Source: JBFMAI01 sp040755725 (GTDB lineage Bacteria; Planctomycetota; Phycisphaerae; UBA1845; Fen-1342). From it: a stretch of 64,000 nt of DNA. This document shows positions 57,917 through 64,000 of the stretch, in pieces. Both the position numbers and the translations under genes were made by a program. The stretch covers positions 1-64,000 of the forward strand of contig JBFMAI010000040.1 of the NCBI GenBank assembly GCA_040755725.1, given 5' to 3'. The notes under the pieces were generated by a model that saw only the letters and a list, made by a program, of their open reading frames with translations, was not told where the DNA came from and searched no databases. Numbering within the stretch: position 1 is the stretch's first letter; every line of letters starts with the position of its first letter.

Positions 57917-59070
57917 GCAGAGCCCGCTCGCTCGCCCTGAACAGCGAAGGGCGCAGCGTGTGCATCGACTACGTCTGCTTCGACAACGCCGCCGTAGAGC
58001 CGGCGCAGGAAATAGAGACTCACGTGGACCAGGCCGATGAGCACCGGCACCTCGACCAGAGGCCCGACGACGGTGGCAAACGCGACGGGCGAGGCGATGC
58101 CGAACACGGCGATGGCGACGGCAATCGCCAGTTCGAAGTTATTGCCCGAAGCGGTAAATGCCAGCGTCGCAGTGCGGGAATAGTCCACCCCGATCTTCCA
58201 GGCCATGAAGAAGCTGGCCAGGAACATGATGGCAAAGTAAGCGCTCAGCGGGATCGCGATCCACAACACATCCAGCGGCTGGTTGATGATCCGCTCCCCC
58301 TGCGTCGAGAACATCACCACGATGGTGAACAGCAGCGCCCCCAGCGTCAATGGTGAGATTCTCGGCATGAAGACCCGGTCGTACCACTCGCTGCCCTTGA
58401 GCGGCACGAGGAGCACGCGGCTCAGTATCCCCGCGGCGAAGGGGATGCCCAGGTAGATCATCACGCTGACGAAGATCTCACCGATGCTGACCTGTACCAC
58501 CGATCCCTTCAAGCCGAACAGCGGCGGCAGCACCGTTACGAACACCCATGCATAGAACCCGAAGGTGACGATCTGGAAAATGCTGTTGAGCGCGACCAGC
58601 CCCGCGGCATACTCGCTGCTGCCCCGGGCAAGCTGGTTCCAGACCAGCACCATGGCGATGCAGCGCGCGATGCCGACCATGATCAGCCCGACCATGTAAA
58701 GGCCCCAGCGCTCGTCGGGTCCGAACACCGTCGGGGCGATAAAGCCGAAGAACACGACTGCCAGCAGGAACATGAGGATCGGGCCGACGATCCAGTTCTG
58801 CACCAGCGACAGGCCGACCACTTTGACGTCAGCGAAGACCTTGGGCATCAGCTCGTACTTTACCTTCGCCAGCGGCGGGTACATCATGAGGATCAGGCCC
58901 GTGGCAATCAGCAGGTTGGTGTGCTCGCCGACCGTTAGCGCGTGGTTGAAGCGCTCGACACCGGACTGGAACAGGTAGCCGATTGCAACGCCCAGCGCCA
59001 TGGCGAGGAAGATCCAGAGCGTCAGGAAGCGATCGAGGAACGAAAGGCGTGAGGGACACTCGGCTTGCAT
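57913..59070 (-). CDS. acr3: ACR3-type arsenite efflux permease
   Basis: Exports arsenite using the proton gradient. The 385-aa protein has about ten transmembrane helices; the conserved GIARCIAMVLVWNQLARGSS with the functionally important cysteine, GLVALNSIFQI and FTASGNNFELAIAVAIAVFG identify the ACR3 (BASS superfamily) pump. It lies directly after the methyltransferase gene (5-bp gap) and its stop overlaps the M1 peptidase start. Confidence 0.95.
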   Translation of the reverse strand: MQAECPSRLSFLDRFLTLWIFLAMALGVAIGYLFQSGVERFNHALTVGEHTNLLIATGLILMMYPPLAKVKYELMPKVFADVKVVGLSLVQNWIVGPILMFLLAVVFFGFIAPTVFGPDERWGLYMVGLIMVGIARCIAMVLVWNQLARGSSEYAAGLVALNSIFQIVTFGFYAWVFVTVLPPLFGLKGSVVQVSIGEIFVSVMIYLGIPFAAGILSRVLLVPLKGSEWYDRVFMPRISPLTLGALLFTIVVMFSTQGERIINQPLDVLWIAIPLSAYFAIMFLASFFMAWKIGVDYSRTATLAFTASGNNFELAIAVAIAVFGIASPVAFATVVGPLVEVPVLIGLVHVSLYFLRRLYGGVVEADVVDAHAAPFAVQGERAGSA

Positions 59071-59075
59071 GATGA

Positions 59076-59957
59076 CTACTCCGGCTTTCTGGCGGTGACG
59101 TTCAACCTCGTAATGAAGTCCGCGGGCCGCGTCCCGGCCGGCAGCGCGGCGACGATCTTCTGATACAGCGGATCCTCGAACGAGGTCATGGCCTCGATGT
59201 ACTGCGGCGTGTGCTCGAGCTGAATGTCGGTCAGCCCGGCGTCCTGGGCGAACCGCGCCGTGTTTTCGACCAGTTCCGCGCCGGCGATGCAGCCGACCAG
59301 GGCTTCCACATCAGATCGCACCGCCTCCGGCAAGGGCCGCAGCAGGGCGAGATCCGAGACGGCCACCCGACCGCCGGGCTTGAGAACCCGGGCAATCTCA
59401 CGCCAGACCTGCGGTTTGTCGGGCGAGAGATTGATCACGCAGTTCGAGATCACAACGTCTACGCTGTTGTCCGCGACCGGCAGGTGCTCTATTTCCCCGA
59501 GCCGGAACTCGATGTTGTCCAGGCCGGTACGCTCGGTGTACGCCGCGATGTTGCCGCGCGCCTTGCTCAGCATCTCCGGCGTCATGTCGACGCCGAGGGC
59601 GCGTCCGCCCGCGCCCACCTTCGGGCCGGCGATGAAGCAATCGAAGCCGCCGCCCGAGCCGAGGTCGAGGACGACCTCGCCGGGTTTGAGGCTCGCGATT
59701 GCGGTGGGATTGCCACAGGACAGCCCCATATCCGCGCCTTCCGGCAGTTCGGCCAGTTCGCTGTCGCTGTACCCGATCTGCTCGGCCAGACGCTGCGGGG
59801 CGCAACATGATTGGGACGGCCCGCAGCAGCCGCCAGCGCCGAGCGTGCTGCCGCGCGTGGCGATGTCGGCGTAGCCGGTACGAACCTTTGTCCGAACGTC
59901 ATCCTGCGTTTTGATCTCGTGGTGGTTCATTACTGCCTTTCCTGTCTGTTCACTCAT
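59076..59957 (-). CDS. arsM: Arsenite S-adenosylmethionine methyltransferase
   Basis: Methylates arsenite to methylated, partly volatile forms. Residues are numbered from ATG 59957 (GAGGA overlapping the arsC stop lies before it; other in-frame starts exist at 59978 and 59930). SAM-binding motif is VVLDLGSGGGFDCFIAG, and the three catalytic cysteines are Cys81 (GLSCGNPTA), Cys173 (VISNCVINLSPDK) and Cys223 (ALVGCIAGA), close to the positions in CmArsM. An extra N-terminal Cys-rich stretch, GGCCGPSQSCC, is present, as in several bacterial ArsM. Confidence 0.95.
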   Translation of the reverse strand: MSEQTGKAVMNHHEIKTQDDVRTKVRTGYADIATRGSTLGAGGCCGPSQSCCAPQRLAEQIGYSDSELAELPEGADMGLSCGNPTAIASLKPGEVVLDLGSGGGFDCFIAGPKVGAGGRALGVDMTPEMLSKARGNIAAYTERTGLDNIEFRLGEIEHLPVADNSVDVVISNCVINLSPDKPQVWREIARVLKPGGRVAVSDLALLRPLPEAVRSDVEALVGCIAGAELVENTARFAQDAGLTDIQLEHTPQYIEAMTSFEDPLYQKIVAALPAGTRPADFITRLNVTARKPE

Positions 59958-59967
59958 CGGTCCGTCC

Positions 59968-60618
59968 TCAGTTCGCAACCCGGCTCATGACGTACAGCAT
60001 CTCCCGGGCGATCTGGGCGCAGCGCTCGTCGTACGTCGCCGCCTCCTGCGGCGTGCCGTCGGAAACCTTGGGGTCCACAAATGGGATCGAGAAGCGGGCA
60101 CTCGCGCCAGCTACCGCCGGGCACGCCGTGTCCGCCTCTCCGCACACCATAACCGCCGCGAAATCCGCCTTTGGGTTGGGGGCCGCGTCGAACTTCTTTG
60201 AGAAGCACGTGATGCCTGGCTGCTTCTCACTGAACCGCACCACGTAAGTGGGATTGTCACCCGCGCTGGTCTTCTCGATTCTGAAACCCGCCCGTTCCAG
60301 CGCGGCGACCGCGCCCGGGTTGAAAGCTGTCGCTTCCGTCCCGCCCGAAAACGTAGCAACGTCCAACCCATACACCGCGGCCGCGACGACCGCCCACAGA
60401 TGGGCCATGTGGCTGCGCCGGCTGTTGTGCGCGCAGACGAAGATGAGCCGCGCAGTTTCCCCAGACATCCGCCGCTGGCGAATGTACCGGCTCAACTCGT
60501 CGAGCAGGGTCCGTCGCGAGACGTCGATCGACCCGAATTCACATTGTCGCTGCGTGACATAGTCGGCGACTGCGTCGAACATGGCGAATTCCTGGTCGGC
60601 CGCGGATCGTAAGTTCAC
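59968..60618 (-). CDS. arsC: Arsenate reductase-like low-molecular-weight PTPase with N-terminal extension
   Basis: A 216-aa protein with a PTPase loop CAHNSRRS (Cys62-X5-Arg68) and the resolving pair in VCGEADTACP (Cys159, Cys166). About 50 extra N-terminal residues (helical, EFAMFDAVADYVTQRQCEFG) precede the domain. It differs from the other ArsC in this window and is closer to the protein-tyrosine-phosphatase-like arsenate reductases found in arsM clusters. Its ATG overlaps the ArsR stop by 4 bases. The product would feed ArsM and ACR3. Confidence 0.85.
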   Translation of the reverse strand: MNLRSAADQEFAMFDAVADYVTQRQCEFGSIDVSRRTLLDELSRYIRQRRMSGETARLIFVCAHNSRRSHMAHLWAVVAAAVYGLDVATFSGGTEATAFNPGAVAALERAGFRIEKTSAGDNPTYVVRFSEKQPGITCFSKKFDAAPNPKADFAAVMVCGEADTACPAVAGASARFSIPFVDPKVSDGTPQEAATYDERCAQIAREMLYVMSRVAN

Positions 60619-61031
60619 ACTTCGGCCCTCCCGGGCCTGTCAGGTGCACAACTGCCGCCGGACGTGCCGCCGCAGTCGGTGGATGGGCACCACTCGTCAA
60701 TCGCGTCAGCCAGCGCCCGCAGGCGGGCGGACAGGTCCTCGCAGCGCGCGACGTACCAGACGGTCCGACCCTTCTTCTCCGCTTCCAGGACGCCTGCGCG
60801 CGCCAGAAGCCCCAGGTGCCGGGCGACAACGGAGAAATCCACGGCGCACGACTCGGCCAGTTCCGTGACCGAACAGGGCCGCCCGCACTTCACCAGGCAG
60901 GCCAGCAGCCGGGCCCGCGTCGGGTCGGCCAGCGCTTTGAACAGCGCTGTATCGAGCCGCCGATCCACCGCCGCGCGCCGCCGGGCGGCCTGTCGCGGCG
61001 TAGTCGGCACAGTGTTGGTTACTGACGCCAT
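60615..61031 (-). CDS. arsR: ArsR-family repressor of the main ars operon
   Basis: A 138-aa winged-helix repressor: LFKALADPTRARLLACLVKC, RPCSVTELAESCAVDFSVVA and KKGRTVWYVARCEDL. Cysteines in RPCSVTELAESC and the C-terminal CPSTDCGGTSGGSC are candidate As(III) ligands; the classic ELCVCD is absent, so this is a different ArsR subtype. ATG 61031 is chosen since the promoter -10 box lies only 10 bases upstream, which excludes the longer start at 61061. Confidence 0.9.
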   Translation of the reverse strand: MASVTNTVPTTPRQAARRRAAVDRRLDTALFKALADPTRARLLACLVKCGRPCSVTELAESCAVDFSVVARHLGLLARAGVLEAEKKGRTVWYVARCEDLSARLRALADAIDEWCPSTDCGGTSGGSCAPDRPGRAEV

Positions 61032-61040
61032 TATGCCAGT

Positions 61041-61068
61041 ATTGTAGCTTATCGTCAGCAAAGGTCAA
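61041..61068 (-). promoter_or_regulatory. Sigma-70-like promoter of the ars operon
   Basis: On the minus strand, TTGACC (61063-61068) and TACAAT (61041-61046) are separated by 16 bp, close to the -35 and -10 consensus. Transcription would begin near 61034, a few bases before the chosen ATG at 61031, implying an almost leaderless arsR mRNA. Confidence 0.7.
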
Positions 61069-61099
61069 GCCGCCAGTCCGGCCATTGCGGACGTGGTCG

Positions 61100-61807
61100 T
61101 CATCCCAGGCTGGTCGGCACGACCTTGAAGATGAACGCGAGGCAGAAGTAGACGCCCACCAGCAGGAAGATCACGCCGGTGACGCGGCGGGCCCAGCGCT
61201 CGAATACGCTGATGCTGTTGAAGGCCTTCGCCATCGCGTTGGCGCTGATCGCGATGAGGATGGCAAAGACCACCACCGGCAGCGCCGTGCTGATCCCGAA
61301 CACCGCCGGCAGCATGATGCTCGACTCGAACTTGACCGCCAGCGGGATCAGGCCGGCGAAGTAGAGCGCCGCCGACGCCGGACAGAACGAGAGGGCGAAT
61401 ACAATTCCCAAGACCAGTCCGGCCCAGACGCCCCAGTCCGCCACCTTCTGGCCGACCCGCTGCCCCAGATCGGAACCGCGGCTGGGCAGCGTGATCATGC
61501 CGAGCAGGAACATGCCGAGCAGGATCAGAATCGGCCCGAGCAGCTTGTTCATGTATTTCTGGAGCATGATCGAAACCGTGGGCGCCGACAGCAGGCTGCC
61601 CACCAGAATCGCCGCGATTGCCACATACACCAGGCTGCGGCCCAGCGTGTACAGTAGCCCGGTTAATAGCGCCGCGCGCGGGTTCTCGACGCGCCGGCTA
61701 ATGAATGAGATCGCCGCGATGTTGGTCGCCAGCGGGCACGGACTGATCGCGGTGAGAATTCCCGTCCACGCAGCGGTCACAATGGCGGCCCACAGTTCAG
61801 CACTCAC
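61100..61807 (-). CDS. CcdA/DsbD-like thiol-disulfide transmembrane transporter
   Basis: A 235-aa integral membrane protein of the CcdA/DsbD-beta/TauE superfamily with about six helices. The paired redox cysteines lie in ISPCPLATNIAAISFISR (first helix) and FALSFCPASAALYF (fourth helix). It carries reducing equivalents from cytoplasmic thioredoxin to the periplasm. GTG 61807 starts 2 bases after the upstream stop, so it is co-translated with the CVTC protein. It would supply electrons to the two thioredoxin-like proteins encoded upstream. Confidence 0.85.
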   Translation of the reverse strand: MSAELWAAIVTAAWTGILTAISPCPLATNIAAISFISRRVENPRAALLTGLLYTLGRSLVYVAIAAILVGSLLSAPTVSIMLQKYMNKLLGPILILLGMFLLGMITLPSRGSDLGQRVGQKVADWGVWAGLVLGIVFALSFCPASAALYFAGLIPLAVKFESSIMLPAVFGISTALPVVVFAILIAISANAMAKAFNSISVFERWARRVTGVIFLLVGVYFCLAFIFKVVPTSLG

Positions 61808-61809
61808 AA

Positions 61810-62367
61810 TCAAGACTCCAGATACGCTTGGGCCTGTTCGACCACGTACTGCCGAAAGGCATACTCGTCGTCGACCAACTGCCAGACCTTGTCCATGTTT
61901 ATCCAGTCGCGCTGCTCGCCGTCCTGCGTGTTCACAAGCACAAGCGAGCTTGTCACGAGCCCATAATCGAGTGCGAAATGTTGGTAAGCGGGCTCCTCCA
62001 TGTTGAGCACCAGCCACTCCAACTCGCCGCTTTCAAACGCGTGGGCCAGTTCCTCGCGCAGCGCCTGCTCGGCCAGTTCCTCGATCTTCAGGCACGTGAC
62101 GCACCGCATCGTATTGTGGAAATAGTAGGCGATGACTTTGTGCGAGGGCTCCGTCGCGTCGGTGGTGACTGGCGGCCCCTTGTCGTCCGTCGTGGCCGTC
62201 GCGCCTGTTTCCTTCCCGCCCGGTCCGGGTGTACGGCCCGACGTCACCCCCTTGCCGGCCGGGGCATCCGCGGCGGCGGGCGCGTTCGTTTCGCTCACGA
62301 TCAGATAGCCGACACTAATGGCAACAAATGCCAGCAGGACAACTGTGCCGATGGTCTTCGCTTTCAT
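61810..62367 (-). CDS. Membrane-anchored thioredoxin-like CxxC protein
   Basis: A 185-aa protein with an N-terminal anchor (TIGTVVLLAFVAISVGYLIV), a Pro/Gly/Thr-rich linker and a C-terminal thioredoxin-like domain with CVTC in AYYFHNTMRCVTCLKIEELA. GTAACG precedes ATG 62367. The CxxC would exchange disulfides with the CcdA-like protein next to it in the periplasm. It may be related to the nitrophorin-like or redox carrier proteins of arsenic islands; no exact family assigned. Confidence 0.75.
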   Translation of the reverse strand: MKAKTIGTVVLLAFVAISVGYLIVSETNAPAAADAPAGKGVTSGRTPGPGGKETGATATTDDKGPPVTTDATEPSHKVIAYYFHNTMRCVTCLKIEELAEQALREELAHAFESGELEWLVLNMEEPAYQHFALDYGLVTSSLVLVNTQDGEQRDWINMDKVWQLVDDEYAFRQYVVEQAQAYLES

Positions 62368-62461
62368 CGTTACTTCACACTCCCTGCGTGCTGCCCCAGG
62401 CACGCCCTCAGTTCAACGTTCGGCTTTGGCGGTTCGCTGCTCCGAAAGTACCCGCCGGACA

Positions 62462-63133
62462 TCACGCATCCGGCGGCACTCCAACCTTCTCGGCGAAGAG
62501 CTTCTGAAGGTCTTCCTTCGAGATGAACCCTTCGTGCCGCCAGAGTTCCTTTCCATCGCGGTCGTACAGAATCTGCGTCGGAATGACTCGAATGCCATAC
62601 GGCTGCGCAGCGCTGCGGTTCTCCCACACGTCAATAAACTCCACCCGCAGGCGTCCCGCGTAATGGTCGCGCAGCGTATCCAGGATCGGGGCCATCTTCT
62701 TGCAGGGGATACACTTCTTCGCGCCGAGGTCAACGAGCCGCGGCAGTGTGGCGTCGGTGGGCGGAACCGTCGCGCTACCATCAGCGTGAGCCACGGCCGG
62801 TTGCGTCGTCGGCACCGGTTCAGGACATAGCTCGCCCTCCGCAACGGTGCTCGCAGGTTCCGCGGCCGGCTGTGCCGCCTGCGCGACCGGGGCCGGGTTA
62901 GTCGGATTCCCGCTTTCGCCCGCGGGGACCTCGGATCGTTGAGACTTGAACCACGCCGCGCCGGCGACAATGCCCACTACGACGACTACTGCCAAGATGC
63001 TGGTCGCTTGACCTCTCGACATCTTCAATCCTCCACGCATGATCAGCCAGAGCGCCAGCAGGGCGGCAGCGCCGAGCATGGCCAGCGTCATGGTCGGGTC
63101 ATCTCGAGTACATTCACAACCAATCCGCGGCAT
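62462..63133 (-). CDS. Membrane-anchored thioredoxin with CIPC motif
   Basis: A 223-aa protein: a thioredoxin fold with KKCIPCKKMAPILDTLRDHY then FIDVWENRSAAQPYGIRVIP carrying the cis-proline. Two hydrophobic N-terminal segments (MLGAAALLALWLIMRG and SILAVVVVVGIVAGAAW) precede a proline/alanine-rich linker. ATG 63022 (Met38, after GGAGG) is the best-supported start; I report the longest frame because the first segment is also coding-like. It probably reduces periplasmic substrates with electrons from the CcdA-like protein. Confidence 0.8.
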   Translation of the reverse strand: MPRIGCECTRDDPTMTLAMLGAAALLALWLIMRGGLKMSRGQATSILAVVVVVGIVAGAAWFKSQRSEVPAGESGNPTNPAPVAQAAQPAAEPASTVAEGELCPEPVPTTQPAVAHADGSATVPPTDATLPRLVDLGAKKCIPCKKMAPILDTLRDHYAGRLRVEFIDVWENRSAAQPYGIRVIPTQILYDRDGKELWRHEGFISKEDLQKLFAEKVGVPPDA

Positions 63134-63178
63134 TGATGTCTCTCGCCGTATGGAACTCCGAGCCCGGCTACACTCCGT

Positions 63179-63868
63179 CTACGGCCGTCCGGCAGTCGTT
63201 TCTGCACGCTGCGCGGCGGCGTAGTCGGAGAGGGCGCGGCGCACGTCCGTGACTTCAACGCCATACGCTCGTTTCAGGCGGCCGAGGCGCTCATCCCCAC
63301 GTACGTGCACCGGCAGGCCAAGCAACTCCTTGAGTTGGTCCACGCCCAAGTCTGCGGCGTTTGCGACTTCCTGGAGCGTCATCGATCCGCGCACATCTGA
63401 TTCGCCCCCCGGGTGCGCCTCAGCGCGCTCTTCGGAGTAGGCAACGCGCCCAACCTGACCACCCTCGCCTGCGACAGCCTGCACATTGTTGTGTGCCACA
63501 AGAAGAAAACCGCCAATCAAGAGGACGACGGCCGCGAGGAATCCGACGCCATACAGGTTCAACATCGCCAAGCTGGTTAATTGAGCCCGTTCACCGCGCC
63601 GAAGCATCTGGCGAACGGTGGCGCAGGCCCAGCGCCAGTGCAACGCCACGTGCAGCACCAGCAGCGCCCCGACCGCCACCGCCAGCCAGAAATGCACGTC
63701 CCCCCAGTCGTGCCGATCCAGGCCCCATAGAACCAACCCGCGGCCCCCGCCGCGGCCCCCGCTGCCCGTGGGGAGTACGTAGCGCACGACTAGCCCGCTG
63801 ACTATCATGGCGAGCATGACGAGTGCAGTGAGGACGTCGATCAGCAAGTTCAGAGTGTTTCTGCGCAT
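63179..63868 (-). CDS. DUF4405-type cytochrome b-like membrane protein
   Basis: A 229-aa protein: transmembrane segments LNLLIDVLTALVMLAMIVSG, GDVHFWLAVAVGALLVLHVA and LTSLAMLNLYGVGFLAAVVL, with LWGLDRHDWGDVHFW and LHVALHWRW holding several histidines that could ligate heme, as in DUF4405/cytochrome b561-like proteins. The C-terminal 90 residues are soluble and helical. It is the first visible gene of the redox block; downstream sequence to 64000 shows no supported gene. Confidence 0.75.
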   Translation of the reverse strand: MRRNTLNLLIDVLTALVMLAMIVSGLVVRYVLPTGSGGRGGGRGLVLWGLDRHDWGDVHFWLAVAVGALLVLHVALHWRWACATVRQMLRRGERAQLTSLAMLNLYGVGFLAAVVLLIGGFLLVAHNNVQAVAGEGGQVGRVAYSEERAEAHPGGESDVRGSMTLQEVANAADLGVDQLKELLGLPVHVRGDERLGRLKRAYGVEVTDVRRALSDYAAAQRAETTAGRP

Positions 63869-64000
63869 CTCACTTTCCCACTATGTCGGTCGTCGGAAGG
63901 TTCCAGCCGGGCAATGCGACAATCAACCCGCAGATCCTCAACCCGACTGGCGCGGCGCGATTCATCGCGCTGCGCCCTCTGTCAGCTCTCCGCGCAGCTC

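Noticed and set aside
63869..64000. Start of a further redox gene at the right edge
   Set aside because: Only 132 bases remain and no frame shows a recognisable start or motif.

Overview
The window is GC-rich bacterial chromosomal DNA. A membrane protein with a C-terminal CGYSLQGL...CPECGTPF zinc ribbon, a signature I associate with Planctomycetota (especially Phycisphaerae-like lineages), together with the general gene style, suggests a planctomycete host. This is inference from recognised families; no marker gene such as 16S rRNA is present.

Left flank (1-5324): housekeeping genes. These are a DinB-fold protein, dihydropteroate synthase (folP), dihydrodipicolinate synthase (dapA), a zinc-ribbon membrane protein, a ComF-type phosphoribosyltransferase, the exonuclease VII small subunit (xseB) and tRNA-Pro(CGG).

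Prophage (about 5306-45100): a tailed phage lies against the 3' end of tRNA-Pro. Its large serine recombinase takes its last codons and stop from the tRNA gene. A leftward lysogeny/integration module faces an early region across a cluster of CATG-type repeats. The early region holds recombination genes (RecE-like nuclease, Sak4-like ATPase, DUF669, RusA-like resolvase with zinc motifs), ParB-fold proteins, a DEAD-box helicase and a PrimPol-RepA replicase. The replication operon is interrupted by a reverse-oriented 563-aa gene of unknown function flanked by repeats. Then come a ParB-methyltransferase, a leftward block of small zinc-finger, HARE-HTH and hypothetical genes separated by structured repeats, and a full rightward morphogenesis cluster: terminase, a phage tRNA-Met(CAU), portal, fused protease-capsid, head-tail connectors, tube, tail chaperones, two lipoproteins (one with unimolecular-spanin topology), a 662-aa tape measure and large tail-tip proteins including a 970-aa cysteine-rich one. 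No sheath was seen, so a siphovirus is most likely. No endolysin was recognised and no second copy of the tRNA 3' end was found, so the right boundary is uncertain.

Arsenic/metal island (45110-63868), entirely leftward. Right to left: a membrane and thiol-redox block (DUF4405 protein, CIPC thioredoxin, CVTC protein, CcdA/DsbD-like transporter); an ars operon (arsR, arsC, arsM, acr3, M1 metallopeptidase, zinc-ribbon protein, ArsD-like chaperone); a TolC-HlyD-RND tripartite pump with a coupled CPCCG membrane protein; and a second ArsR operon (arsR, thioredoxin-like secreted protein, FtsX permease, ABC ATPase, trx-type arsC). Together the island would reduce arsenate, methylate and extrude arsenite, and possibly export thiol or metal adducts. 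The ArsR/Trx-like/FtsX/ABC/ArsC operon is the best candidate for an undescribed resistance system.
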